Shown one piece after another: positions 45,006 to 56,752 of a DNA stretch of 64,000 nucleotides. This DNA comes from Nocardioides sp. PD653-B2. Lineage in GTDB: Bacteria > Actinomycetota > Actinomycetes > Propionibacteriales > Nocardioidaceae. The notes under the pieces were generated by a model. It did not search any database. It was given only the letters and a program-made list of their open reading frames with translations, and was not told where the DNA came from. Location: the NCBI RefSeq assembly GCF_002117935.1, contig NZ_BDJE01000010.1, forward strand, positions 62,001 through 126,000. The letters run 5' to 3'. Within the stretch, counting starts at the first letter, position 1. Each line of letters starts with the position of its first letter. A program made the position numbers and the translations under genes.

Positions 45006-45456
45006 GCGGGCTCCCGGGCGAGCTTGTCGGTCAGCCATGCCCGCAGCGCGGCCACCGGTGCGGCTCCGGTCTGCCGGTCGACGACCTCGCCGCGATCGAT
45101 CAGGACCAGGGTCGGGATCGCCTGCACCTCGAAGCGCCGGCTCACCTCAGGTGCCACGTCCGCGTTCACCTTGACCAGCTTCAACCGACCCGCCAGCTCG
45201 CCGGCGAGCTGCTCCAGCGCGGGGCTCACCATCCGGCAGGGCCCACACCAGGGCGCCCAGAGATCGACGAGCACCGGGACGGTCGCCTGGTCGACGACGG
45301 CCGCGAAGTCGACATCGGTCGCATCGACGATCCACGGGAGCGGCGACTGGCACCGGCCGCACCGGGGCACCCCGCTGGCGACCGACGGGACCCGGTTCTT
45401 GGTCTCGCAGCTCGGGCAGACGACGACCCGGGCGGGCGCGGGGGCGGTGGCGGCGC

Positions 45457-45460
<4 letters not shown>
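45002..45460 (-). CDS. trxC: thioredoxin with N-terminal zinc ribbon (TrxC-like)
   Basis: A 152-residue thioredoxin-2 type protein. An N-terminal zinc ribbon has CPSC and CGRC. The thioredoxin fold has the active site [19 protein letters not shown] and the cis-proline loop [12 protein letters not shown]. TrxC reduces disulfides under oxidative stress, and the zinc site tunes its redox response. The ATG overlaps the clpB stop (ATGA). Being encoded with chaperones suggests a role in repairing oxidised, aggregated proteins; a normal TrxR is not in this window. Confidence 0.93.
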
Positions 45461-48083
<2,623 letters not shown>

Positions 48084-48093
<10 letters not shown>

Positions 48094-48404
48094 CGAGCTT
48101 CTCCTCCTGGAAGTGGGCGCCGCGATGACCTCTCGAGCTCGGAGATCCGGTCGAGCAGGTCGATGATCAGTCCGAGGGACGCGTAGCTGAGGTTCAGCCC
48201 GAGGTGCAGCCGCTGGATCCGGGCCATCACCCGCACCTGTGACGGGTCGAACCACAGGCGGCCCCGGCCGTCGCGGGTGACCTCGAGCAGACCGATGGCA
48301 ACCAGCCGGACGACCAGATCGGGATGCATTCCGGTGAGTCGGGCGTAGGTGTCCAGGCTCAGCAGGTAGGGCCGGGTGAGCGCGTAGTGCGTGGGCGTGC
48401 TCAT
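48084..48404 (-). CDS. cbpM: chaperone modulator CbpM (MerR/HspR-like)
   Basis: A 106-residue protein with a MerR-like winged helix ([40 protein letters not shown]) and a C-terminal helical segment ([15 protein letters not shown]). Such proteins include CbpM, which binds the J domain of CbpA and inhibits it, and HspR, which represses dnaK in Streptomyces. No HspR-type inverted repeat (CTTGAGT/ACTCAAG) is visible upstream of dnaK, which favours the CbpM role. Its ATG overlaps the cbpA stop (ATGA). Confidence 0.8.
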
Positions 48405-49339
48405 CGACTGCTCCGGGGGTCAAAGGCGGAGGCCTTCGCCAGCTGCTCGAAGTGCCGGCGCTCGTCGGGGGTCAGCTTCTCGGGCACCATGATCTGGGCC
48501 TCGGCGAAGAGGTCGCCGTGCTTGCCTCCGCGGTGGGGCAGCCCCTGGCCGGCCAGGCGCAGCCGACGGCCGCTCGACGTACCCGCCGGCACGGTGACCT
48601 TGAGCTTGCCCGCCGGGCTCTCGAGGTCGACCTCGGTGCCGAGAGCTGCCTCCCAGGGCGCCAGCGGGAGCGTGACGTGGAGGTTGCGGCCCTCGAGCCG
48701 GTAGCGGCGGTCCGGCGCGATCCGGGCGACCAGGTAGAGGTCACCCGCGTCGGCGCCGCCCGAGCCCTGGCCACCCTGGCCACGCAGCCGGATCCGCTGG
48801 CCGTCCACGACCCCGGCCGGGATGTCGACGTCGATGGTGCGCGGACCCTCGGGACCGGTGATCGTCAGGCTGCGCCTGGTGCCGTGGAAGGCCTCGTCGA
48901 CGGTGACCTCCACCTCGGTCTCGTGGTCGGAGCCGGGGATCCGCCCCCACCCCGGCCGGCCGCGGCCTCGTCCGCCGAAGACCCCGCCCAGGAGCTCTTC
49001 GAGGTCGACATCGTCGCCGAAGTCGGTGAAGCGCACTCCGCCACCGGCCCCGGGGCGCGCACCCGCGCCGGCATAGGCACGGGAGCGGCGCGGGGCGTCG
49101 GGGTCGGCATCGGGCGACACCCTGCGGAAGTCCTCCCCGAAGGCGTCGTACCGCTGGCGCTGCTCGGGGTCGGACAGCACGTCGTACGCCTCGGAGACCT
49201 CCTTGAACCGTTCCTCGGCGCCCGGGTCCTTGTTGACGTCGGGGTGGTGCTGGCGAGCCAGCCGGCGGAAGGCCCGCTGGATCTCGGCCTGGTCGGCGGC
49301 ACGGGGGACGCCGAGGGTCTCGTAGAAGTCCCGTGTCAT
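48401..49339 (-). CDS. cbpA: J-domain co-chaperone, CbpA/DnaJ type II
   Basis: A 312-residue J protein. The J domain ([42 protein letters not shown]) keeps the HPD motif that stimulates DnaK ATPase. A Gly-rich linker with [13 protein letters not shown] follows, then two client-binding domains ([38 protein letters not shown]). The four CXXCXGXG zinc repeats of canonical DnaJ are absent, so it is type II (CbpA-like). It is coupled to grpE by an ATGA overlap and to cbpM by another. Confidence 0.93.
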   Translation of the reverse strand: MTRDFYETLGVPRAADQAEIQRAFRRLARQHHPDVNKDPGAEERFKEVSEAYDVLSDPEQRQRYDAFGEDFRRVSPDADPDAPRRSRAYAGAGARPGAGGGVRFTDFGDDVDLEELLGGVFGGRGRGRPGWGRIPGSDHETEVEVTVDEAFHGTRRSLTITGPEGPRTIDVDIPAGVVDGQRIRLRGQGGQGSGGADAGDLYLVARIAPDRRYRLEGRNLHVTLPLAPWEAALGTEVDLESPAGKLKVTVPAGTSSGRRLRLAGQGLPHRGGKHGDLFAEAQIMVPEKLTPDERRHFEQLAKASAFDPRSSR

Positions 49340-49839
49340 GGGGCACCCCGGGTGACGACCACCACGGCGGACGGCCGCAGGACCGCGTCGTCGGTCCCGT
49401 AGCCGGGCCGGACGACCTCGGCCACCGTCCCCGGCACCAGCTGGTCATCGGCAACAGTGCCGACGGCCTCGTGGACGGCCGGGTCGAAGGGCTTCCCGAG
49501 GTCGTCGCGACGCGGGAAGCCGAGGTCGCCGATGGTCGCGATCGCCTGTTGGAGAACGGCTCGGACCCCCTCGATGACCTGGTCCGACTCCGCGGGCGCG
49601 TGCTCGAGGGCCCGTTCGAGGTTGTCGAGGACCGGCAGCCACGCCGACGCGACCCGGGCTCGCTCCTGACTTCGGGCCCGCTCGACGTCGTTCGCGGTCC
49701 GCTTGCGGTGGTTGTCGAGCTCGGCGGCGCTACGACGCCAGCGGTCCTCGAGCTCGGCCACCCTCTGCGTGGCCACCTCGAGCGGGTCGGGGCCGGCCTC
49801 GGCTCCATCGTCGAGCTGGGGAGTCTGCGGCTCGGACAT
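49336..49839 (-). CDS. grpE: nucleotide exchange factor GrpE
   Basis: GrpE releases ADP from DnaK. The 167 residues have an acidic N terminus, a long helix (VAELEDRWRRSAAELDNHRKRTANDVERARSQE) and the beta domain LGFPRRDDLGKPFDPAVHEAVGTV, with the conserved PFDPxxHEA motif. It starts 8 bp after the dnaK stop and overlaps cbpA by ATGA, so stoichiometry is probably set by coupled translation. Confidence 0.94.
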   Translation of the reverse strand: MSEPQTPQLDDGAEAGPDPLEVATQRVAELEDRWRRSAAELDNHRKRTANDVERARSQERARVASAWLPVLDNLERALEHAPAESDQVIEGVRAVLQQAIATIGDLGFPRRDDLGKPFDPAVHEAVGTVADDQLVPGTVAEVVRPGYGTDDAVLRPSAVVVVTRGAP

Positions 49840-49847
49840 GGCCGCGG

Positions 49848-51737
49848 TCAGTGTGCCGTGAACTCGGCGTCGATGACGTCGTCGTCCCCGGCGTCTGCGC
49901 CCGGGCTCGACGAGGGTCCGTCAGCGCCTGGCGGCGGACCGGAGGGGCCCGCCGCGGTCAGGGCCTGGGCCATCTGGTGGAGCTCACCCGCCAAGGCACG
50001 GAGCCGGTCCACCGAGGTCTCCTGCTCGACCGCCGTGCGGGCGTCGCCGACCAGCATCTCCGCGCGGGCCCGATCGTGCTCGGCCACCGCGTCTCCGGCC
50101 TCGTCGAGCCTGCGCTGCACCTGGTAGGCGACCGCGTCGAGCTCGTTGCGCGCATCGACCAGCTCCCGGAGCGCCGCATCGTCACTGCGGTGGGCCTCGG
50201 CGTCCGCGACCATCTTGGCGACGTCCGCCTCGGTGAGGTTGGAGGTCTCGCTGATGGTGACCTTCTGCTCGGCTCCGGTGTCCTTGTCCCGCGCCGAGAC
50301 GTTGAGGATCCCGTTGGCGTCGATGTCGAAGGTGACCTCGATCTGCGGCACGCCGCGCGGCGCGGGCCGGATGTTCTCCAGGCGGAACCTGGCCAGGACC
50401 CGGTTGTCGCTCGCGCGCTCGCGCTCGCCCTGGACGACCACGACGTCCACGGCGGACTGGTTGTCCTCCGCGGTGCTGAAGACCTCGGTACGCCGGGCCG
50501 GGATCGTGGTGTTGCGCTCGATGACCTTGGTCATCACGCCGCCGAGGGTCTCGAGGCCGAGCGAGAGCGGCGTGACGTCGAGCAGGAGGACGTCCTTGAT
50601 CTCCCCCTTGAGGATCGCGGACTGCACGGCCGCTCCGACGGCCACGACCTCGTCGGGGTTGACGGTCATGTTCGGTTCCTTGCCGCCGGTCAGCCGGCGG
50701 ACCAGCTCCTGGACGGCCAGGATCCGGGTCGAGCCGCCGACCAGGATCACCTCGTCGAGGTCGTCGGTGCTGACCTTCCCGTCCGCCAACGCCTGCTTGA
50801 CGGGGCCGAGGCACCGCTCGACGAGGTCGCGTGTCAGCTCGTCGAAGGTCGATCGCATGAGATTGACGTTGAGGTGCTTGGGCCCCGACGCGTCCGCGGT
50901 CACGAACGGCAGGTTCACGGAGGTCTGGGTGACCGCCGAGAGCTCCACCTTGGCCTTCTCAGCGGCCTCGAACAGCCGTTGCAGGGCCTGGGGGTCGTCG
51001 CGCAGGTCGATGCCGTTCGACTTCTTGAACTCCTCGGCGAGGTGGTCCACGATGCGCCGGTCGAAGTCGTCGCCGCCGAGGTGGGTGTCACCCGCGGTGG
51101 ACAGCACCTCGACGACGCCCTCGCCGACGGTGAGGATGCTGACGTCGAACGTGCCGCCGCCCAGGTCGAAGACCAGCACGGTCTCGTTCTCGAGCTTGTC
51201 CATGCCGTACGCCAGGGCCGCGGCGGTGGGCTCGTTGATGATGCGGAGAACCTCGAGTCCGGCGATCCGGCCGGCGTCCTTCGTGGCCTGGCGCTGCGCG
51301 TCGTTGAAGTGGGCAGGCACCGTGATGACCGCCTCGGTGACCCGCTCGCCGAGGAACTTGCCCGCGTCGCTCACGAGCTTGCGCAACACCTGCGCGGAGA
51401 TCTCCTCCGGCGCGTAGAGCTTGCCGTTGATGTCGAAGCGCGCGGCGCCGTCGGGCCCCGCGACGACGTCGAAGGAGACCGCGTTGGTCTCGCTCGCGAC
51501 CTCGTCGTACGCCCGTCCGATGAAGCGCTTGGCGGAGTAGATCGTCCCCTTCGGGTTCAAGATGGCCTGGCGGCGGGCCATCTGGCCCACGAGCCGCTCC
51601 CCCGACTCGAGGAACGCGACCACGGACGGGGTGGTCCGATTTCCCTCCGCGTTCGGGATCACCTGCGGCTGACCGCCGTCCATCGCGGCGATCACCGAGT
51701 TCGTCGTTCCGAGATCGATACCGACAGCTCTGCCCAT
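49848..51737 (-). CDS. dnaK: chaperone DnaK (Hsp70)
   Basis: The Hsp70 ATPase of this operon, 629 residues. It shows [75 protein letters not shown] and the substrate domain with [20 protein letters not shown]. It ends [16 protein letters not shown] ([12 protein letters not shown]), close to the EEVD-like acidic tail. Many Actinobacteria carry a main dnaK with hspR elsewhere; this copy may be the second one. AAGGAG lies seven bases before the ATG and directly upstream is a hairpin. The gene leads an operon of nine. Confidence 0.96.
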   Translation of the reverse strand: MGRAVGIDLGTTNSVIAAMDGGQPQVIPNAEGNRTTPSVVAFLESGERLVGQMARRQAILNPKGTIYSAKRFIGRAYDEVASETNAVSFDVVAGPDGAARFDINGKLYAPEEISAQVLRKLVSDAGKFLGERVTEAVITVPAHFNDAQRQATKDAGRIAGLEVLRIINEPTAAALAYGMDKLENETVLVFDLGGGTFDVSILTVGEGVVEVLSTAGDTHLGGDDFDRRIVDHLAEEFKKSNGIDLRDDPQALQRLFEAAEKAKVELSAVTQTSVNLPFVTADASGPKHLNVNLMRSTFDELTRDLVERCLGPVKQALADGKVSTDDLDEVILVGGSTRILAVQELVRRLTGGKEPNMTVNPDEVVAVGAAVQSAILKGEIKDVLLLDVTPLSLGLETLGGVMTKVIERNTTIPARRTEVFSTAEDNQSAVDVVVVQGERERASDNRVLARFRLENIRPAPRGVPQIEVTFDIDANGILNVSARDKDTGAEQKVTISETSNLTEADVAKMVADAEAHRSDDAALRELVDARNELDAVAYQVQRRLDEAGDAVAEHDRARAEMLVGDARTAVEQETSVDRLRALAGELHQMAQALTAAGPSGPPPGADGPSSSPGADAGDDDVIDAEFTAH

Positions 51738-51761
51738 GACCCGCTCCTTCGTTCGATGTCC

Positions 51762-51795
51762 GCCGAACTTCCATGCTGTGGAGCATGAGTTCGGC
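51762..51795 (-). promoter_or_regulatory. hairpin in the dnaK leader
   Basis: GCCGAACT (51762-51769) pairs with AGTTCGGC (51788-51795), and CATGCT with AGCATG inside; two unpaired bases bulge on one arm and GTGG forms the loop. It ends 25 bp before the dnaK start and just upstream of its ribosome site. It may be an operator for a dimeric repressor or an RNA structure that affects translation. It does not match CIRCE or the HspR box. Confidence 0.5.
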
Positions 51796-51855
51796 CGGCA
51801 TCCCGTAGACGGGTTAGTTCCGAGGCAGGCCCGGGGTGGCCGACGGTGCGGGCGC

Positions 51856-51881
51856 GGTGCCGCCGCCGAGACGGCGGCACC
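51856..51881 (-). terminator. hairpin after the catabolic operon
   Basis: GGTGCCGCCG (51856-51865) and CGGCGGCACC (51872-51881) form a perfect 10-bp stem with a six-base loop. It is about 90 bp past the stop of the alpha/beta hydrolase gene and upstream of the dnaK promoter region. No T-run follows. The 234-bp gap also holds the dnaK hairpin and a GGAAC motif (51821-51817). Confidence 0.45.
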
Positions 51882-51971
51882 GACCGAGCTGCGGGCAGTC
51901 AGGTGGACCGTGGCAGCCGCGCAGCCGGCAGCCGCTGAACGGGGGCGGCTACCGACGCCGTGGGCCGGTCG

Positions 51972-52889
51972 TCACCGACCCACCAGGAAGGAGACCGCCA
52001 GCTCGTTGAAGTGCGCGGCCTGCTCCCACTGCGGCCAGTGACCGGCGTTCTCGATCAGCTCGAACCGCGCGTCGGAGATCTTCTTGGACATCTCGATGCC
52101 CGCGGCCGCGGGACCGGAGGGGTCGTCGCTGGTCCAGACGACGAGCGTCGGAGCCGCGACGGCTGCCAGCTCCTCGTCCGTCACCAGGTTGCGACGCCGG
52201 ATCTCCTCCTCCTGCAGGCACAGGATGTGGCGCATCGACTCGGAGAACCCGGGCTGGGAGTAGATCCGGCGCCGGATGTCGACCAGCTCGTCGGTGACAC
52301 TGGCGGGGTCGGCCATCAGCCACTCCAGCCGGGCGCGGATCCGCTCGGGGCTCGGGTCGTCGGCTGCGGCCTGGCTCAGGTCACGGATCCGGGCCATCAC
52401 CTCAGGGCGGGCCATGGTGCCGCCCGGCGTGTTGAGCACGACCTTGAGGACACGCTCGGGGTGCTCGGCGGCGAACTTGACCGCGATCCAGCCCCCGAGC
52501 GACTCGCCGTTGAGGTGGACCTTCTCGAGGCCGAGCGTGTCGAGGAGGCCCAGCAGGTGCTCGAGGTAGTCCGGCAGCTCGAGGTCGTGCTCGGTCAGGG
52601 TGGTGTAGCCGTGGCCGGGGTAGTCGTAGGCCACCACGTGGAAGTGCTCGGCCAGCGCCGCGACGTTGCGCGAGTACGCCTCGAGGTGCCCGCCGGTCCC
52701 GGGCATGAGCACGAGGGTCTCCCCGGTGCCCGCCTCGAGCACGCGGGTGCGCCACCGCCCGACCGTCACGTAGGAGACCCGGTGCTCCAGGTGTCCGAGT
52801 CCGGTCCACACACTTCCCTGCTTGCCGCTCATGGCGTCGGTCTCCTCCGTGGTCGGATCGGTCGTCGCGTCAGTCGTCGGGTCGGTCAT
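51972..52889 (-). CDS. alpha/beta hydrolase, MhpC-like meta-cleavage product hydrolase
   Basis: A 305-residue alpha/beta hydrolase. The oxyanion and nucleophile motifs are PGTGGHLEAYSRN and LNGESLGGWIAVKFAAEHPE, with Ser in GESLG. The acid sits near VVWTSDDPSG and the base in ENAGHWPQWEQ. This pattern fits hydrolases that split the C-C bond of meta ring-cleavage products (MhpC/BphD type), which agrees with the MhpB-like dioxygenase three genes upstream. ATG 52889 overlaps the previous stop (ATGA) and adds a Thr/Asp-rich leader; an internal ATG at 52835 would give the conserved start. It is the last gene of the operon. Confidence 0.85.
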   Translation of the reverse strand: MTDPTTDATTDPTTEETDAMSGKQGSVWTGLGHLEHRVSYVTVGRWRTRVLEAGTGETLVLMPGTGGHLEAYSRNVAALAEHFHVVAYDYPGHGYTTLTEHDLELPDYLEHLLGLLDTLGLEKVHLNGESLGGWIAVKFAAEHPERVLKVVLNTPGGTMARPEVMARIRDLSQAAADDPSPERIRARLEWLMADPASVTDELVDIRRRIYSQPGFSESMRHILCLQEEEIRRRNLVTDEELAAVAAPTLVVWTSDDPSGPAAAGIEMSKKISDARFELIENAGHWPQWEQAAHFNELAVSFLVGR

Positions 52890-53863
52890 CGGATCACCAG
52901 CGGGTTGACCGGGGACGCGACTGCGCCCGTGATGGGGAGCGGCGGCGCCACGAGCATGAACTCGTAGCGCCCGTCGGCGGCACACCGCTCGGCGAGGTGC
53001 TCGAGATCGAACATCTCGCCGATGAGCATGCCCATGTGGACGAGCATGATGATGTGGAGCGGCTGGAAGACGTCCGTCGTCTCGTTGGGGAGCACCTCGG
53101 TGCCCCACGTGTCCGTGGCGTAGCCCGCGACCTCGCGCTCGGCGAACCAGCTCGCCGTCGTCATGCTGAGGCCGGGCGCAGCGCCGCCGGCGTAGTCACC
53201 CCAGGAGCCGCGGTCCCGCACCTGCGCCAGCTGACCGGTGCGGATCAGGACGAAGTCCCCGGTGCCGATCGAGACGCCCGCCATCTCGGCGGCGGCGTCC
53301 AGCGTCTCGGGGAGGATCGCCTCGCCCGGCTCCAGCCACGGGCGGCCCGAGGCCCGTGGCATGTCGAGGAGCACCGCTCGGCCGACGACCTTGTCGCGCA
53401 TGTTCTGCACGCCGTTGCGGGCCGCGCCGTCGCTGCTGACGAGCGCGGCAGAGTGCCCGTTGTACATCTTCCCTTCGTAGAAGATGTGGGACAGGCCGTC
53501 CCACTGGGTCCCGCAGGACAGCGGCATGGTGATGCCGTCGTCTGCATGCCGCGTGGTGGGCATGTGGTCCTGGGCTCCGGCCAGCGCGTCGGTGCCCGTC
53601 GCCATCATGTAGTGGACCGGGTTGTTCCGGCCGAAGGCACCGGTCTGCGGACCGTTCGCGTCGAACGGCAGCGCGAGGCTGATCACTTCACCGGTCCGGA
53701 CCGTGGCCACCGCGGCCATGCGGTGCTGGTCGGTGAGGTGGTTCAGCGTCCCGATCTGGTCCTCGGATCCCCATCGACCCCAGTTGGAGTGGCGCTTGGC
53801 GAGTGCGTCGACGTCGGAGACGTCGAACACCTGGGTCGATCCCTGGGGGGTGTTGCTGGTCAT
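52886..53863 (-). CDS. cyclase family protein (kynurenine formamidase-like)
   Basis: A 325-residue protein of the cyclase/Kynurenine_formamidase-type fold. It has RWGSEDQIGTLNHLT, the metal-binding-like SCGTQWDGLSHIFYEGKMYNG (the family motif HxGTHxDxxxH is altered: His is replaced and Asp122 and His126 remain) and RAVLLDM and TGDFVLIRTG. Members hydrolyse or cyclise amide and lactone bonds, and a ring-opened intermediate here is a plausible substrate. It is coupled on both sides by ATGA overlaps with the SDR and hydrolase genes. Confidence 0.8.
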   Translation of the reverse strand: MTSNTPQGSTQVFDVSDVDALAKRHSNWGRWGSEDQIGTLNHLTDQHRMAAVATVRTGEVISLALPFDANGPQTGAFGRNNPVHYMMATGTDALAGAQDHMPTTRHADDGITMPLSCGTQWDGLSHIFYEGKMYNGHSAALVSSDGAARNGVQNMRDKVVGRAVLLDMPRASGRPWLEPGEAILPETLDAAAEMAGVSIGTGDFVLIRTGQLAQVRDRGSWGDYAGGAAPGLSMTTASWFAEREVAGYATDTWGTEVLPNETTDVFQPLHIIMLVHMGMLIGEMFDLEHLAERCAADGRYEFMLVAPPLPITGAVASPVNPLVIR

Positions 53864-54663
53864 GAGTTCTCCTGGGTGGTGTCCGAGAAGGCCTTGGCCT
53901 TCATGCCGAGATGGAGGCCGGAGTCGACGATGAGCGTCTGGGCGGTGACGGTGCGGGCGTGCTCCGCGAACCACATGACGGCGTCCGCGATGTCCTCCGG
54001 CTCGCCCACGCGCTGGAGCGGCATGGTCGCCGCCATCTCGTCGGCGAGCGCGTCGACCTGCTCCGGGGTCGAGTCGCCGCCCTTCTCCCACCAGCGGGTC
54101 CGCACGAAGCCGGCGGCCACGGCGTTGACGCGGATGTTCGGGGCCAGGGCCCGCGCGAGCGCCACGGTGAGGGTGTTGATCGCGGCCTTGCTGACGACGT
54201 AGGCGATGCTGCTGCCGTCGGCGCGGATGCCACCGACGGACGAGATGTTGACGATGGATCCGCCCGCGATCCGCATCCCCGGCGCGACGGCCTTGCTGCA
54301 GTGCCAGGTGCCCATCAGGTTGACGTCGAGCGTGCGGCGCCAGATCTCGTCGGTCATGGCCTCGAGGTCGCTGAACTCGACGAAGCTCGTGTAGCCCGCG
54401 TTGTTGACCAGCACGTCGACCGGACCCCAGGCCCGCTCGACGTCGCCGACCATCGCACGGACCGATCGCTCGTCCGAGACGTCGGCCTGCAGCGCCATCG
54501 CGTCCGCGCCGAGCGCCGTGATCGCCTCGGCGGTCGCGTGCGCGGCATCGGCCGAGCGTGAGTAGTTCACGACCACGCGGGCGCCGCGCTTCGCGGCGCG
54601 CAGGGCGCACTCGGCACCGATTCCGGTGCCGCCGCCGGTCACCAGGACGACCTTGTCCTTCAT
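53860..54663 (-). CDS. short-chain dehydrogenase/reductase
   Basis: A 267-residue classical SDR. It has the NAD(P)-binding VLVTGGGTGIGAECALRAAKRG, NNAG at 87-90, the catalytic Ser in VNISSVGGI, and the YxxxK motif AYVVSKAAINTLTVALA. In this operon it may oxidise an alcohol or dihydrodiol intermediate before or after ring cleavage. It ends by overlapping the cyclase-family start (ATGA) and begins by overlapping the dioxygenase stop. Substrate not predictable. Confidence 0.9.
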   Translation of the reverse strand: MKDKVVLVTGGGTGIGAECALRAAKRGARVVVNYSRSADAAHATAEAITALGADAMALQADVSDERSVRAMVGDVERAWGPVDVLVNNAGYTSFVEFSDLEAMTDEIWRRTLDVNLMGTWHCSKAVAPGMRIAGGSIVNISSVGGIRADGSSIAYVVSKAAINTLTVALARALAPNIRVNAVAAGFVRTRWWEKGGDSTPEQVDALADEMAATMPLQRVGEPEDIADAVMWFAEHARTVTAQTLIVDSGLHLGMKAKAFSDTTQENS

Positions 54664-55643
54664 CGGCCGGCCCCCACGGTCTCGCGCGCCGCGCCGGCAA
54701 CCGCCAGGAGCGATCCCATACCGGTGATCCACCGGGGCACCGGCTCGTACGACCGGTCGAACGACGCCGTTGCCAGGTCGTTGCCGGAGCCGACGTAGGC
54801 ACCCGCCGCAGCGAGCCAGGTACGTATCTCCTGTCCCCCGTTGCCGCCGCTGTCGTCGATCTGCTCCTCGGTGAGGTCGAGCAGCGGCTCCAGGTCGCCG
54901 GACTGGATGCAGTCGAGCACCCACTCGTCCCAGACCGCGTTGACCTTGCCGTTGGCCTCCCCCATGGCGGCGACCCGCGACTGGCGGCCCTCCTCCCGCG
55001 CGGTCAGCTGGTCCCGGTCGCCGAGCAGGAAGTCCCGGTCGCGCTCCCCGAGGGCGGGGTCCGTCGGCTCGAGTCGAGGTGGCCAGTGGGAGAGCCCACC
55101 GGAGCCGACCACGGCGACCCGCTCGTCGCCGGGGTGGTCGGCCAGGGCGCGCCCCACGGCGAGGCCGAACTCGTAGGCGCGCCGGACCGTGCACAGCGGC
55201 GGCGCGCTGGTGTTGACCATGATCGGCACCAGGGGGACGTCGAGACCGGGGAACAGCGCGCCGTAGGTCTGGGCGATCCCGTGGTCCACGCTCATCCGCA
55301 GCGACAGGGCGGGGTCGAACCCGTCCTCGCAGACCGAGTCATGGACGAACCTGGCCAGGTCGGCGGCGACCGGCAGCGGGCCGCCCGGGCTGTTGTAGTC
55401 ACCGGCTCCGACGACCTCCTGGACGCCGATGCAGAATCGCGGCATCAGGTCGTAGAAGGCGAAACGGAAGTGGTCAGGCCCGAAGACGACCACGGCCGAG
55501 ACGTCCAGGTCGGCGAGGGCACGCGACGCACGGTGCGTGCCGTCGACGAAGACCGCGCCCGACTCTTCCGGGGCCGAGGGCGGGGTGACCCCCCACAGCG
55601 GGGAGTGAGAGTGGCCCATCAGGGAAACCACGCGAGTTGTCAT
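54660..55643 (-). CDS. class III extradiol dioxygenase, MhpB-like
   Basis: A 327-residue LigB-superfamily ring-cleaving dioxygenase. The metal and acid-base histidines are visible in MGHSHSPLWG, GPDHFRFAFYDLMPRFCIGVQ, MSVDHGIAQTYGALFPG and GSGGLSHWPP, and the C-terminal PVPRWITGMGSL closes it. The order closely follows MhpB of Escherichia coli, which cleaves 2,3-dihydroxyphenylpropionate next to its diol. The substrate here is therefore probably a substituted catechol or hydroxylated heteroaromatic. It is coupled to the transporter permease gene by ATGA. Confidence 0.9.
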   Translation of the reverse strand: MTTRVVSLMGHSHSPLWGVTPPSAPEESGAVFVDGTHRASRALADLDVSAVVVFGPDHFRFAFYDLMPRFCIGVQEVVGAGDYNSPGGPLPVAADLARFVHDSVCEDGFDPALSLRMSVDHGIAQTYGALFPGLDVPLVPIMVNTSAPPLCTVRRAYEFGLAVGRALADHPGDERVAVVGSGGLSHWPPRLEPTDPALGERDRDFLLGDRDQLTAREEGRQSRVAAMGEANGKVNAVWDEWVLDCIQSGDLEPLLDLTEEQIDDSGGNGGQEIRTWLAAAGAYVGSGNDLATASFDRSYEPVPRWITGMGSLLAVAGAARETVGAGR

Positions 55644-56752
55644 GGACGAGTTCCTTCAGGAGATGTCGACAGGGTGTTGTCGAGGGGGAAACCGCGGACG
55701 TCGCTGTCCGGGCTGGCGGACGGAGCCTTCTGGGCGCCGACGGTGGGGGCCGTGTCCGGTTCGGACGGGCCTGGAGTGCTCGAGGACCGGAAGCGAGCCA
55801 GCTGGCTCCGGAAGCTGAACCGGTCACCGGCCACGGCGATGATGAGGATCACGCCGGTGACGACGTTCTGCCAGTCGCTCGCGACGCCGGCGAGGCTGAG
55901 GCCGTTCTGCAGGACGGCGATGAAGAGCACCCCGAGCGCGGTGCCACCGACACCTCCGTGACCTCCGGTGAGCGCTGTCCCGCCGAGCAGGACCGCGGCG
56001 ATCGCCTGCAGGGCCAGCGTGCCGTCCACGGTCGGCACCGCGGCCCCGACCCGGCCGACGCCGATGGTCCCGGCCAGCGCCGCACAGGCACCCGCGAGGG
56101 CGTACACCAGGATCAGCGTTCGCGGGACGTGGATGCCGGAGAGCCGGGCCGCGATCGGGCTGCCGCCGATGGCGTAGATGTCGCGGCCGAAGTAGGTCCG
56201 GTTCTGCACGTACAGCGCGACGAGGAAGACGGCGGCCATGATCCAGATCGGCATGGGCAGCCCGAGGAACCGCTCGGTCGCGAGCCAACGCGCGACGGGG
56301 TCGGTGACCAGGAACGAGTTGCTGCCCGACCACAGGCTGACCACTCCGGTCAGGCTCGTCATGGTCGCCAGCGTGACCACGAAGACGGACAGGCCGATCT
56401 TGCCGACGGGGACGCCGTTGAGGAGGCCGCCGACCACGGCTCCGGCCAGCACGCAGAGCACCACCACGAGAGGACCCGGGAGGCCGAGCTCGAGGAGCTT
56501 GGCCATCAAGATCCCCACCAGGGTGGCGGTCGCGCCGACCGAGAGGTCGAAGCCTCCCGAGAGGAGGACGAACGTCATGCCCATCGCCACGATCCACAGG
56601 AGCGCGGAGTTCGCCACCAGGTTCTGCACGTTGGTGCTGGTGGAGAAGGCGGGCTGGGTGACGGAGAAGACGATGAACATGCCGACGACGAGCAGGAGCA
56701 CCAGCCGGAACTGTGCCGTCGCCGCCCACGCTCGACCGATGATGGAACTCAT
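55640..56752 (-). CDS. ribose-type ABC transporter permease
   Basis: A 370-residue membrane protein of the RbsC family with 8-10 hydrophobic segments. It has FVLLSGGFDLSVGATATLVG, the classical GGIDLS-like motif, YAIGGSPIAARLSGI and LGGTALTGGHGGVGGTALGVL. A 50-residue Ser/Pro-rich tail follows the last helix. With the ATPase and binding protein it forms an importer. Family members usually carry sugars; here the context is aromatic catabolism, so the true cargo may be the aromatic substrate or a glycoside. Confidence 0.9.
   Translation of the reverse strand: MSSIIGRAWAATAQFRLVLLLVVGMFIVFSVTQPAFSTSTNVQNLVANSALLWIVAMGMTFVLLSGGFDLSVGATATLVGILMAKLLELGLPGPLVVVLCVLAGAVVGGLLNGVPVGKIGLSVFVVTLATMTSLTGVVSLWSGSNSFLVTDPVARWLATERFLGLPMPIWIMAAVFLVALYVQNRTYFGRDIYAIGGSPIAARLSGIHVPRTLILVYALAGACAALAGTIGVGRVGAAVPTVDGTLALQAIAAVLLGGTALTGGHGGVGGTALGVLFIAVLQNGLSLAGVASDWQNVVTGVILIIAVAGDRFSFRSQLARFRSSSTPGPSEPDTAPTVGAQKAPSASPDSDVRGFPLDNTLSTSPEGTRP

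Noticed and set aside
51738..51850. CIRCE, HspR box or ECF-type promoter for dnaK
   Set aside because: No TTAGCACTC/GAGTGCTAA or CTTGAGT/ACTCAAG pair is present. A GGAAC at 51821-51817 lacks a GTT at the required spacing.
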